Shown: positions 43,224-52,279 of the stretch, in pieces
How the letters are laid out: every line of letters starts with the position of its first letter
Position numbering within the stretch: the first letter of the stretch is position 1
Assembly (NCBI RefSeq): GCF_003994335.1
Contig: NZ_PNQZ01000019.1
Span: forward strand, 233,296-297,295
Origin: Asaia sp. W19
GTDB taxonomy: Bacteria > Pseudomonadota > Alphaproteobacteria > Acetobacterales > Acetobacteraceae
Direction of reading: 5' to 3'
Length of the DNA: 64,000 nucleotides
Made by a program: the position numbers and the translations under genes
The notes under the pieces: generated by a model
The model's input: the letters and a program-made list of their open reading frames with translations, nothing else
The model's database searches: none
Told to the model about the DNA's origin: nothing

Positions 43224-44651
43224 TCAAGCCGGATCGGCACATCCCCGCCCGGCAGCGCTCAATGTGCCCTCCAGGGCGCGCCGCAGAGTAAAAAACAGCC
43301 GTACCGAAAGCAGAACCGACAGAATTCCCAAACCTCCTGCGAGCCCGATCCAGAGCCCGACTGCCCCGTAACCAGCCTCGAACGCCAACCAGTCTCCTCC
43401 CAGGATGGAGACAGGAACATAGGTGAGCACCATCATCAGCATGGGCATGAACGTGTCATGGCAGCCACGCAGCGCGCCGGAACAGACGCATTGCACGCCG
43501 TCGAGGATTTGGAAAATGCCTGCAATCTTCAGCAGCGAAATCGCTACAGGCATCACGGCAGCGGCGTCTGCGCTCCCGGAATCCAGATAGAACCCGGCGA
43601 CGACCTGCGGAAAAACGAGGAGCATCGTGGCTGTGAAACTGGTCCAGAGCACCACCAGCATGATCGCCCCAAGTGTCGATCTCAACGCTGCCGCCGGTGC
43701 CCCCGCGCCAAGCCAGTAGGCGACACGGATATTGACCGCCTGAGAGAGGGCAAGACTGATCATGAAGGCCGTGCTGGTCACGCTGAGCGCGATCTGATGC
43801 GCAGCAGACGACACAGCGCCAAGCGCCCCAGCATGAAGTCCCGTCATCTGAAAGGCGAGAAGCTCCGCCCCGGTCGCCCCCATCATGGGCAGCCCAAGGC
43901 GCAGCATTTCACCTAATGCCGCCCGATCGGGACGCGTGAGGCGCAGATGCAGCTTCAGATGGGACTGGCTACGTGCAAGGACCACCAGCAGGATAGCCAC
44001 CGACCAGCCTGTGGCGATGGTCGCACAGGCGGAGCCCCAGAGCCCCATTTGTGGCAGGCCGAACCGCCCGTGTATCAGCCCATAATTGAGCAGACCGTTC
44101 AGCACGGCCATGCCTGGCATGGTCCAGAGCAGCAGACGCTCGCTGCCGAATGCGGGCAGAATGATCCGCAGCAGACCGATGATCACCAGATCAGGCAGAA
44201 GTGCCCAAAGCAGCAGATGCATGAACTGGCTGCCCTGCGTGACGATGATCGCAGGCTCATTGAAAAAGCGTAGCAGAGAGCCCGCAGGCAGCAGGATAGC
44301 CAGGACCGGAAGGCAGAGCAGGAGCGCGAGGAGCACACCCGACGTGACAATACCCGAGAGATCTTCCAGCTGCCCCTGAGCCGCGAAGGCACGCCCCCGT
44401 GCGCGGGAAATCAGGATACTCGCCCCACCCAGAGCCGCCTGGAAGGTAATGAAAGTGCAAAAGAACAGATTGGTGGTCATGCCCCCGACGGCGAGTGCCG
44501 TGGCCCCCAGCCCGCCCAGCAGGATGGTATCGGTCACGTTCATGGCCATCTCGCTCAACTGCGAGAAACTCAGCGGCGCGGCAATTCTGATCAGCGCGCG
44601 CAAGTGCTGGCCCCAGCCCGGCGCCGTCATGGAAGAGCGAATTTCTGTCAT
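43224..44651 (-). CDS. MATE family efflux transporter
   Basis: Multidrug/toxin exporter of 475 residues with about 12 membrane segments. LIRIAAPLSFSQLSEMAMNVTD in the first helix and the pseudo-symmetric second half LGLPMMGATGAELLAFQMTG are typical. Start ATG 44649-44651 preferred; 28 upstream codons are open but non-homologous. The substrate is unknown. Divergent from cysS. Confidence 0.9.
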   Translation of the reverse strand: MTEIRSSMTAPGWGQHLRALIRIAAPLSFSQLSEMAMNVTDTILLGGLGATALAVGGMTTNLFFCTFITFQAALGGASILISRARGRAFAAQGQLEDLSGIVTSGVLLALLLCLPVLAILLPAGSLLRFFNEPAIIVTQGSQFMHLLLWALLPDLVIIGLLRIILPAFGSERLLLWTMPGMAVLNGLLNYGLIHGRFGLPQMGLWGSACATIATGWSVAILLVVLARSQSHLKLHLRLTRPDRAALGEMLRLGLPMMGATGAELLAFQMTGLHAGALGAVSSAAHQIALSVTSTAFMISLALSQAVNIRVAYWLGAGAPAAALRSTLGAIMLVVLWTSFTATMLLVFPQVVAGFYLDSGSADAAAVMPVAISLLKIAGIFQILDGVQCVCSGALRGCHDTFMPMLMMVLTYVPVSILGGDWLAFEAGYGAVGLWIGLAGGLGILSVLLSVRLFFTLRRALEGTLSAAGRGCADPA

Positions 44652-44747
44652 GATGCCCTGCTTATACCAGTGCGGGCAGAAAACCAGCATCAGAAGCCGT
44701 AAATTAGAGTTGCGCTCAACGCGGGGCTGACGCATCTACTCTGGATC

Positions 44748-46103
44748 ATGGCCACCCCTCCCTATTCCTTGTCCCTGCATGACAGCCAGACACGGCGGAA
44801 ACAGGTTTTCACGCCGCTGGATCCGGAAAATGTGCGTGTCTATTACTGTGGACCCACAGTGTATGACGCCGTACATATCGGCAATCTGCGCGCCATGCTC
44901 AGCGCCGATATTCTCGTGCGTCTGCTGCGCAGGCTGTTCACGCAGGTCACCTTTGTGCGCAATATCACCGATGTGGACGACAAGATCACCGCACGTGCTC
45001 AGGCCAATGGCGAGGATATCGCGAGCCTGACCGCTCGTACGACCATCGCCTTTCATGAAGATGTAGCGGCGCTGGGCATTCTGCCCCCCGATATCGAACC
45101 GCGCGCGACACATCATATCGTCGACATGCTCGCCATGATTGCCCAGCTCATTGCGAACGGCCACGCCTACGAAGCCGAGGGACATGTTCTTTTTGCCGTA
45201 GATCGTTGTGCCAGCTATGGCAGCCTGTCCGGTCGAAGCCCGGATGATCTCCTCGCTGGGGCCCGTGTCGAGGTCGCTCCCTATAAGCGCCATCCTGGTG
45301 ACTTCGTGCTCTGGAAGCCGTCAACGCTGGAGCAGCCGGGATGGGAGAGCCCTTATGGACGCGGCAGACCGGGATGGCATATCGAATGCTCCGCCATGTC
45401 CTATCGGTATCTGGGCGCAAGCTTCGACATCCATGGCGGGGGGGACGATCTGATGTTCCCGCATCATGAGAATGAGCGCGCCCAGTCCCTCTGCTGCCAT
45501 CCAGGCAGCAGTTTTGCACGGTACTGGCTGCATAATGCCATGCTGCTCTCCAATGGCGAGAAGATGTCCAAGTCTCTCGGGAATTTCTTCTCTATCCGTG
45601 AGGTGCTGACACGGGCGCCCGCCGAGGCATTGCGCTTTCTCATGTTGGGGACGCATTACCGCTCGGTGCTCGATTTCACCTGGGAAAAACTGGACGAGGC
45701 CAAACGCATTCTCGACCGATTTTACCGCGCGCTCGAAAAGACACCGACCAGCCAGCAGGGTATCGTACCGGAGCCTTTCATGCAGGCCCTGTGCGACGAT
45801 ATGAATACACCCCTCGCGCTCTCCTGCCTTCACCCGCTGGCCGATGCAGCCTTGCAGGGTGACGAAAGCGCCGCGGCCTCGCTCAAGGCCTGCGGCAAGC
45901 TGATCGGCATCCTGGAGCTTTCCCCGGATAGCTGGTTCCGCGCGGGCTCTGATGAAGCCGCCATCGACGCCCTGATTGCCCAGCGTGGTGCCGCCAAGAA
46001 GGCTCGTGATTTCGCATTGGCTGACAATCTGCGCGCCCAGCTTGCCGAGCAAGGCATCATCCTGGAAGACACGGCGCAAGGCACGACATGGAGGCGCGCA
46101 TGA
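44748..46103 (+). CDS. cysS: Cysteinyl-tRNA synthetase
   Basis: Class I aminoacyl-tRNA synthetase charging tRNA-Cys. The HIGH motif is PTVYDAVHIGNLRA (about residues 39-52), the zinc/Cys region GRPGWHIECSAM (about 207-218) and the KMSKS loop EKMSKSLGNFF (about 270-280). 451 residues. The stop overlaps the next start (ATGA), so it is coupled to the methyltransferase gene. Confidence 0.96.
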   Translation: MATPPYSLSLHDSQTRRKQVFTPLDPENVRVYYCGPTVYDAVHIGNLRAMLSADILVRLLRRLFTQVTFVRNITDVDDKITARAQANGEDIASLTARTTIAFHEDVAALGILPPDIEPRATHHIVDMLAMIAQLIANGHAYEAEGHVLFAVDRCASYGSLSGRSPDDLLAGARVEVAPYKRHPGDFVLWKPSTLEQPGWESPYGRGRPGWHIECSAMSYRYLGASFDIHGGGDDLMFPHHENERAQSLCCHPGSSFARYWLHNAMLLSNGEKMSKSLGNFFSIREVLTRAPAEALRFLMLGTHYRSVLDFTWEKLDEAKRILDRFYRALEKTPTSQQGIVPEPFMQALCDDMNTPLALSCLHPLADAALQGDESAAASLKACGKLIGILELSPDSWFRAGSDEAAIDALIAQRGAAKKARDFALADNLRAQLAEQGIILEDTAQGTTWRRA

Positions 46104-46879
46104 CCGGACGCGATGGCGGTGCCGATATCGGCCCGATCGGCGAATTCAGCCCGGTCGTCATTCTGGTTCGCCCTCAGCTTGCCGAGAATGTGGGCACGAC
46201 AGCACGCGCCATGGCGAATGGCGGTCTGTTTCATCTGCGTCTTGTCGCACCACGCGATGGCTGGCCACAGGAACGTGCTTGGTATGCGTCATCCGGGGCT
46301 GACCGTATTCTCGATGCGGCCCAGGTGTTTGATACGGTTGATGAAGCAGTGGCCGACCTCCACCACGTCATGGCCACCTGCCCGCGCCCGCGCCATATCG
46401 TGAAGACGGTCATGACCGCACGGGGCGCCGCCTCCGAATTGCGCGCCATTGCGGATCGTGGGCTCAAGGCCGGGCTGCTTTTCGGGCCGGAGCGTGCCGG
46501 TCTGGATAACGAGGACATGGCCCGTGCGGATGTGCTGATACGCTATCCGCTCAATCCGGATTTCATGTCACTCAACCTGGCCCAGGCTGTACTGATCATG
46601 GCGTATGAATGGTGGATGGCGTGCGAGACCACGCCGCCCCGTACACTCATGACGAACGAGACCCATGTGGCCACAAAGGGCGAGTTGGAAAATTTCCTCG
46701 GGCATCTCACCCGAGATCTCGATGAATGCGGGTTTCTGCGCAATGAGCAGAAGCGTCCCGGCATGGTGCGTAACCTGCGCCATCTTTTCCAGCGCGGCGA
46801 AGTCACCGAACAAGAACTGCGCACGATGCATGGCGTCGTGACCGAATTGTCCAATGGCCGCAAAGCCCGGCAGAAATAG
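46100..46879 (+). CDS. SPOUT-class tRNA/rRNA methyltransferase (TrmJ/LasT-like)
   Basis: SPOUT (SpoU/TrmH) S-adenosylmethionine-dependent 2'-O-methyltransferase. N-terminal VVILVRPQLAENVGTTARAMANGG and the C-terminal trefoil-knot motifs GLLFGPERAGLDNEDMARAD and NPDFMSLNLAQAVLIMAYEW are characteristic of TrmJ, which modifies position 32 of several tRNAs. 259 residues from ATG 46100 (ATGA overlap with cysS). The precise target is inferred. Confidence 0.88.
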   Translation: MTGRDGGADIGPIGEFSPVVILVRPQLAENVGTTARAMANGGLFHLRLVAPRDGWPQERAWYASSGADRILDAAQVFDTVDEAVADLHHVMATCPRPRHIVKTVMTARGAASELRAIADRGLKAGLLFGPERAGLDNEDMARADVLIRYPLNPDFMSLNLAQAVLIMAYEWWMACETTPPRTLMTNETHVATKGELENFLGHLTRDLDECGFLRNEQKRPGMVRNLRHLFQRGEVTEQELRTMHGVVTELSNGRKARQK

Positions 46880-46890
46880 GTCCCCCGACG

Positions 46891-47271
46891 ATGTTCCAAT
46901 GCGTCCATCACATCGCGATCATCGCCTCGGATTATCAGAAATCCCGGCATTTCTACACCGAGATCCTAGGGCTTGAGATCATCCGTGAAATCTGGCGGGC
47001 ACAGAGACAGTCCTGGAAATGCGATATCGCTATCGGGACGACGCAGATCGAGCTGTTCTCCTTTCCGACGCCCCCAACGCGCCCTACCCAGCCCGAAGCG
47101 GCGGGCCTGCGTCATCTCGCCTTTAGTGTCGACGATATGCAGGCAGCCGTTGCGCATCTCGAGAATCACGCGATCCGCTGCGAACCAGTGAGAACGGATC
47201 CCTATACGGGCAAGCTCTACACCTTCTTCACTGACCCTGATGGATTACCTCTTGAACTTTATCAGAGCTGA
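46891..47271 (+). CDS. VOC family protein (YaeR/GloA2-like)
   Basis: Glyoxalase-fold protein of 126 residues: CVHHIAIIASDYQKSRHFYTEILG in the first half and GLRHLAFSVDDMQAAVAHL in the second, with DPDGLPLELYQS at the end. Metal ligands appear as His7, Glu, His and Glu as in GloA2-type proteins. Substrate unknown. It begins 11 bp after the methyltransferase gene. Confidence 0.85.
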   Translation: MFQCVHHIAIIASDYQKSRHFYTEILGLEIIREIWRAQRQSWKCDIAIGTTQIELFSFPTPPTRPTQPEAAGLRHLAFSVDDMQAAVAHLENHAIRCEPVRTDPYTGKLYTFFTDPDGLPLELYQS

Positions 47272-47359
47272 AGGCGCCCGAAACAGGCCCATCAGGGCGG
47301 CCCCCTGCAGGGTGCGCTAGCGCCGCCCGCGCTCATCCATACGCGAAGGACCAGGGCAA

Positions 47360-48838
47360 TCACACAAGGCCCTGCTCCTGCTTGGCATAAAATTCGGAAA
47401 GCGGAGGGGCGACCTCCTCCAGCGACCGGTTCTCCGCATCCACCCCCCAGATCCAGGCAACGACGCTGGCGCCGATCATGAGAATGGCCGCTGCGACATA
47501 ACCCACTACGAGGAGTGAGAGCTTCCCGGTCCCGATGAGATGCCCGAAGATCACAGGTGCCGCCACGCCACCGAACAGGGTCCCAACCGCATAAAACACC
47601 GCGATCGCGAAGGCGCGCATTTCAAGCGGGAAAAGCTCACTGGCCGTAAGATAGGCAGAGGAAGCAGCAGCGGAGGCGAAGAAGAAGATACCGCACCAGG
47701 AGAGGGTCTGGGTCGACGCTGTCAGCAGATCGGCACCCATGGCATAGGCAACACCCAGCATCATCAGCCCTGAGATAGCATAGCTCAGCCCGATCATGCG
47801 GCGACGGCCCCATGTATCGAACCAGCGCGCAAGAATGAGCGGCCCCAGCAGATTTCCCAGAGCAAGAGGCAAGATGTACCAGCCGACATTACGTGCCTCG
47901 ACCGCATGATATTTCGTAAGCACCATCCCGTATGTGAAAAACACCGCATTATAGAGGAATGCCTGTGAGATCATCAGGACGAGCACGTACAGCGAACGCG
48001 CACGGTAGCGCTGGATCATGATCTTGATCATCTCCATCGGACTGAACACGCCCGCCGGATAGATCAAAACCTTGGGAAGCTTGGTTTTCCACCCTCCTTT
48101 TGGCTCGGCACAATGGGATTCCACCAGCGACACGATAGCATCCGCCTCTTCCACGCGGCGATGGGTGATGAGCCAGCGCGGACTTTCCGGAACAAAAGTG
48201 CGCAGCAGCAGCACAGCAATACCCAATAAAGCCCCGAGTGCGAAGGCGATGCGCCAAGCCAGCCACACGGGGATGATGGCGGAGTCGAGAAGCCAGACCG
48301 AGCCGAGCGCTCCAAAGGCGGCTCCTGCCCAGAACGTGCCGTTGACCATGACATCGACACGCCCACGCAGACGCGCCGGCACGAGCTCATCGATCGCCGA
48401 ATTGATGGCAGAATACTCGCCGCCGATACCCATCCCTGTGATGAAACGTGCACAGGCGAAGCTGCCCAGCCCCCAGGAAAGCGCCGATGCCCCCACCCCC
48501 ACCACATAGAGGGCCAATGTAAGAAAGAAGATCTGCTTGCGCCCGAGCTGGTCCGTCATCCAGCCAAAGATCAGCGCCCCCAGTACGGCCCCGGCGACAT
48601 AGGCAGAAGAAGCAAAACCAATTCCTGTCTCCGTAAGGCCGAGCGTGTCCCGACGCTCAAGCGACGGGGCGAGCGATCCGATGATTGTGACCTCAAGTCC
48701 ATCCAGGATCCACGTGATCCCCAGCGCGACTACGATCAGCATATGAAAACGCGACCAGGGGAGACGATCCAGACGTGCTGGAATATCCGTCTCGATGGGG
48801 CGGCCTTGATCCTTGGGTCGAGCGTGGGATAAAAGCAA
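47360..48838 (-). CDS. MFS transporter, sugar porter/metabolite:H+ symporter type
   Basis: 492-residue inner-membrane transporter with 12 predicted helices. MFS signatures GWMTDQLGRKQIF (loop 2-3), PESPRWLITHRR after helix 6, and RWFDTWGRRRMIG (loop 8-9) are present, plus a long central loop. Such proteins take up sugars, aromatic acids or other organic acids; the substrate here is unknown. Start appears to be TTG 48836-48838, with AAGG about nine bases upstream; the first in-frame ATG is inside helix 1. Confidence 0.88.
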   Translation of the reverse strand: MLLSHARPKDQGRPIETDIPARLDRLPWSRFHMLIVVALGITWILDGLEVTIIGSLAPSLERRDTLGLTETGIGFASSAYVAGAVLGALIFGWMTDQLGRKQIFFLTLALYVVGVGASALSWGLGSFACARFITGMGIGGEYSAINSAIDELVPARLRGRVDVMVNGTFWAGAAFGALGSVWLLDSAIIPVWLAWRIAFALGALLGIAVLLLRTFVPESPRWLITHRRVEEADAIVSLVESHCAEPKGGWKTKLPKVLIYPAGVFSPMEMIKIMIQRYRARSLYVLVLMISQAFLYNAVFFTYGMVLTKYHAVEARNVGWYILPLALGNLLGPLILARWFDTWGRRRMIGLSYAISGLMMLGVAYAMGADLLTASTQTLSWCGIFFFASAAASSAYLTASELFPLEMRAFAIAVFYAVGTLFGGVAAPVIFGHLIGTGKLSLLVVGYVAAAILMIGASVVAWIWGVDAENRSLEEVAPPLSEFYAKQEQGLV

Positions 48839-48988
48839 TGAGCCAGCCTTTAAGAATTACAGAATATTTATCCTTCGGTATGGGTCCTGACGTTTGACGG
48901 AGGCAAGGGTTCGTTTCCTCACGAATCGCTGAGCCCTCGCCCCCTCAAAGACCTCATCCTGGGCAATCGGAATCACCCGTGGCCTGCC

Positions 48989-49885
48989 TCAGTTTCGGCT
49001 GAACCATCCTCGGCGCCACAGCCCATGTAACACCAGGAGAGAAAGGAGAATGAGCGGCCCCCAGACGATGACCTGCACAAGGAACACCCAGAGATCGGCC
49101 AGGTTCTCCATGAAGAGTTGCCGCGTCTTTCGCAGGCTCTGACGGAGTGGGCTCACGACCTCGCGCGCGCTCTGATAGGTGACCGTAACCTTCTCGGTAT
49201 CGATCTGACGGGAGAGATCCGCCCGTTCCTTCTGCGCGGCCTCCAGAGCGCTTTGGGTTTCAGAAAGCTCTTTGGCGATCTTGATCAGATCATCCGTGCG
49301 CCCAGCGCTCTGTCCCTCGAGCGCCTCCAGCCGGTCGCGATAGGTGGTGAGCTGTGCCAGTCGGCGCTCAACATCTGTCACGCTGCCATGAAGGTCGAGT
49401 TCGTTCGTGTTCGCATTGCTCGTCACGACGTCGTCCAGCCGCTCTCCCGGGAGGATGGCTCCGGCCACTTTCAGGAAAGCCTCGATGCGCTCATGTGGAA
49501 GACGGGCGGAGATACGGGCCTCATGTGTAAATTCGCCGGGGCCGCTTTCCTCGGTCTCCATATTCGCTGAGACGAGCGCGCACCCCTCCATACCGAGACA
49601 TAGATCGCGCAGATGGGTGAAATGCGTCGACACCTTCGTCGAAGGGACGGTCATTGTCAGGGTGTGATCATAAGCAATATCGCTTCGCCCGGCCTTGAGC
49701 GCGGCCGGTATTCCTGCGAAGCGGGCCACACCGAACGACCCCACCGAGGGGGCTGGCATGGGCACATCCAGTGAAGCCGTGCTGTCCGTATGGCGATGCT
49801 TGCATCCGGTCAGGATGAGCACACAGGCCGATATCGCGCCGAGCGCGATCAAGCGCGCAACTGGCCGCGGGGGTGTCGGGAGCAT
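48989..49885 (-). CDS. DUF4349 domain lipoprotein
   Basis: 298-residue predicted lipoprotein. The signal peptide has a lipobox (ILILTGC at about residue 28), followed by an Ala-rich segment, the DUF4349 domain with a coiled-coil (ELSETQSALEAAQKERADLS) and a C-terminal membrane helix (about 270-290). DUF4349 proteins have no established function. ATG 49883-49885 is preferred because GGAGG is five bases upstream; two in-frame ATGs lie just upstream. Confidence 0.85.
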   Translation of the reverse strand: MLPTPPRPVARLIALGAISACVLILTGCKHRHTDSTASLDVPMPAPSVGSFGVARFAGIPAALKAGRSDIAYDHTLTMTVPSTKVSTHFTHLRDLCLGMEGCALVSANMETEESGPGEFTHEARISARLPHERIEAFLKVAGAILPGERLDDVVTSNANTNELDLHGSVTDVERRLAQLTTYRDRLEALEGQSAGRTDDLIKIAKELSETQSALEAAQKERADLSRQIDTEKVTVTYQSAREVVSPLRQSLRKTRQLFMENLADLWVFLVQVIVWGPLILLSLLVLHGLWRRGWFSRN

Positions 49886-49897
49886 CATCGCCTCCAT

Positions 49898-50167
49898 CCT
49901 TTATTCAAATCCGTCCCAGAACAGATACGATAACGCATGACTAAGGGCTGAAATGAGGCGTGGATGGCGTGTCTACCGCAGCGATTTCGTGCCATGGCAA
50001 CCGCACGTGGCAAGGACCCCCCCAATGCGAGTTATCCCCAGATTCAAGGAACAACTCTGCGGATCAGGATGTGCATAAGCTGTTGGTATTCGGGGACAAA
50101 ATGATCCGGTCGGGTGTTGGATCGATCCAGTTTTCGCAACCGGATCGATCCCTCATGGCTATACGGC
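49898..50167 (-). other. Intergenic region with DnaA-box-like 9-mers and paired palindromes
   Basis: About 270 bp between the DUF4349 gene and gntK. It holds TTATCCCCA (50032-50040) and, on the opposite strand, TTATGCACA (50070-50078), each one mismatch from the DnaA-box consensus TTATCCACA, and two GGATCGATCC palindromes (about 50122-50153) that can pair into a 14-bp stem after gntK. The pair of palindromes is likely a 3' hairpin of gntK. Not enough to call an origin. Confidence 0.4.
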
Positions 50168-50692
50168 TCAGGCTTTGCGGGCTTTGAGCGCCTCTGTCAG
50201 CTTGGCCATGACGATTTCAGGCGTCCCCGCGCTATCCACAGTGATGACATTCTCATCCGCTCCCGGCGGCTCAAGCGTCGCAAGCTGGCTTGGCAGCAGG
50301 CTCGGCGGCATGAAATGGCCGATGCGCTGCTTGAGGCGCTCCGCGATCGTGCGTTCGCTTGTCTCGAGATAGACAAAGGTCACGTCCAGCCCGTTGCGCA
50401 GCGTGTCACGATATTTGCGTTTGAGCGCAGAGCAGGTCAGGACCCCGCCAGTCGCCTCATGCGTGCGCAGCCATTCATGACAGATGCGCAGCCAAGGCGC
50501 ACGATCGGCATCATCGAGCGGAATGCCGCTATGCATCTTGTCGACATTCGCGGGGGGATGAAGGCTGTCCCCCTCCTGAAACGGCGCCTTCAGATAGGCG
50601 GCGAGCCCTTGGGCGACGGTTGTCTTGCCGCAGCCCGAAACCCCCATGACGACGAACAGGCCGGGCTTTGCCCCGCAAGACGCCCCACTCAT
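50168..50692 (-). CDS. gntK: Gluconokinase
   Basis: Phosphorylates gluconate to 6-phosphogluconate, feeding the pentose phosphate pathway. P-loop VVMGVSGCGKTTVAQGLA at the N-terminus; also GDSLHPPANVDKMHSGIPL and TCSALKRKYRDTLR, typical of the GntK family. 174 residues. The ATG overlaps the rpiA stop (ATGA). It ends a pentose-phosphate operon; acetic acid bacteria produce much gluconate, which this enzyme salvages. Confidence 0.94.
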   Translation of the reverse strand: MSGASCGAKPGLFVVMGVSGCGKTTVAQGLAAYLKAPFQEGDSLHPPANVDKMHSGIPLDDADRAPWLRICHEWLRTHEATGGVLTCSALKRKYRDTLRNGLDVTFVYLETSERTIAERLKQRIGHFMPPSLLPSQLATLEPPGADENVITVDSAGTPEIVMAKLTEALKARKA

Positions 50693-51408
50693 GCTGTCAG
50701 CCTCTGCAGCCCCGAAGCACCGGCAACCAGCACCTCGGAGGTGATGTCGAGGAAGAGTCCGTGATCGACCACGCCCGTGATGGAGATGATACGATCAGCC
50801 AGAGCACGCGGCTCCTCGATGCGCTTATAATCGCAATCGATGATGATGTTGTGATTATCGGTCATATAGAGCGAGCCATCTTCCTTGCGACGCGGCACAC
50901 AAGACTTTGCACCTGTCTTGCGCAGCAGGTTTTCGACACGCTCCCAACCCCAGGGGATGATCTCGACCGGGACCGGCATATGGGTCCCCAGATCCTTAAC
51001 GATCTTGCTCTCATCAACGATGACGATGAATTTGCGTGCAGAAACCGCAACAATCTTCTCACGCAACAACGCGCCGCCCCGTCCCTTGATCAGAAAAAGG
51101 GAGCCGGTCTGGACCTCATCCGCACCGTCAATCGCGACGTCCAGATAGGGATCATCCGAGAAATTCGTGATGGGGATGTTCAGGCTCTGTGCCTGAGCTG
51201 CGCTTGCTTCCGAGGTTGGGATAGCCCGGATCTTGAGCCCCTCGCGACGGACGCGCTCACCCAACGCGTCGATCATGAACTCTGCCGTGCTGCCCGTCCC
51301 CAGGCCAACGGCCATACCGTCCTCGATATAGGCAATCGCGTGAGTCGCCGCCTCACGCTTGAGCTCGGCAACCCGCGCAGCGGCGGTATCAGTCGGGGCG
51401 TCAGTCAT
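50689..51408 (-). CDS. rpiA: Ribose-5-phosphate isomerase A
   Basis: Interconverts ribulose-5-phosphate and ribose-5-phosphate. The signatures MAVGLGTGSTAEFMIDALG, DGADEVQTGSLFLIKGRGGALLREKI and ITGVVDHGLFLDI are present. 239 residues from ATG 51406-51408, preceded by GGGAGGG. The gene overlaps pgl by 8 bp and gntK by 4 bp, so the three form a tightly coupled unit. Confidence 0.95.
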   Translation of the reverse strand: MTDAPTDTAAARVAELKREAATHAIAYIEDGMAVGLGTGSTAEFMIDALGERVRREGLKIRAIPTSEASAAQAQSLNIPITNFSDDPYLDVAIDGADEVQTGSLFLIKGRGGALLREKIVAVSARKFIVIVDESKIVKDLGTHMPVPVEIIPWGWERVENLLRKTGAKSCVPRRKEDGSLYMTDNHNIIIDCDYKRIEEPRALADRIISITGVVDHGLFLDITSEVLVAGASGLQRLTA

Positions 51409-52150
51409 TGGACAGCCCTCCCGCGGCCGCCTTGTCCACCAGGAAAACAACCTCGCCTTCCGACGTGATATGCGCGGCCGGAAGCGCTTCCTCACCCGCC
51501 CGGACACGCGCCAGCATCTCGGCCTTGCCAGCCCCTTCGATCAGGAACACAACGGCGCGGCTCGAATGAATGGCGGAGTAGGTCAGCGACACGCGGTCAT
51601 GCGGCGCGTTGTCAGGTGTGCAAGCGGCGACCCATTTGTCACGCTCCTGCAGAATGGGCTGACGCGGAAACAACGAGGCCGTATGACCGTCAGGCCCCAT
51701 GCCAAGCATCACCACATCGAAAAGCGGCTTTCCCGGGATCAGGTGATGGCTGCCATAGAGGTCCTGCAACGCATTCTGATACCAGACGGCATCCTGCGCG
51801 GCTGTGCCATCGGCTGGGATGGGATGCACGTTCTCTGTCGGCAGATCGACATGCTCGAGAAGGAGCTCGTCCGTCATGCGGAAATTGCTGTCCTCATGGG
51901 TGAACGGCACATGACGGTCATCGCCGAAAAACACATGGGTATGGCGCCACGGAAAACGCGAAGCGTATTCGGGTTCAGCCATGATCTTGAACAGGCGCTT
52001 AGGTGTCGACCCACCCGAAAGCGCCATGACAAACGGACCTTCCTTCTTGGCCAGCGCCTGATCGAGCAGCCACTGCGCCATTTTCCGGGCGACAGCCTCG
52101 CCATCCTCCAGAATTACCACGCGGGCAGAGGTCACATCATGTCCACTCAT
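51401..52150 (-). CDS. pgl: 6-phosphogluconolactonase
   Basis: Hydrolyses 6-phosphogluconolactone to 6-phosphogluconate, the second oxidative pentose phosphate step. DevB/Pgl family motifs: FVMALSGGSTPKRLF, FFGDDRHVPFTHEDSN and DVVMLGMGPDGHTASLFP. 249 residues from ATG 52148-52150 (an upstream in-frame TTG is possible). The rpiA start lies inside its 3' end. Confidence 0.95.
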   Translation of the reverse strand: MSGHDVTSARVVILEDGEAVARKMAQWLLDQALAKKEGPFVMALSGGSTPKRLFKIMAEPEYASRFPWRHTHVFFGDDRHVPFTHEDSNFRMTDELLLEHVDLPTENVHPIPADGTAAQDAVWYQNALQDLYGSHHLIPGKPLFDVVMLGMGPDGHTASLFPRQPILQERDKWVAACTPDNAPHDRVSLTYSAIHSSRAVVFLIEGAGKAEMLARVRAGEEALPAAHITSEGEVVFLVDKAAAGGLSND

Positions 52151-52279
52151 ATTCTTCAATCCTTCCTGTCAGGCCAGCATCGGCTCCGCTGGCCTGTCTG
52201 GCAGGGTCACCCTCAACGGGCCGAGCCCTGTCTTGTCTGGCAATAAGTGCCTGGCGTCCCCAAGCCCGCGGGTTGGGCC

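Noticed and set aside
49898..50167. Chromosome replication origin
   Set aside because: Only two one-mismatch DnaA boxes and no A/T-rich unwinding region; not enough to support an origin.
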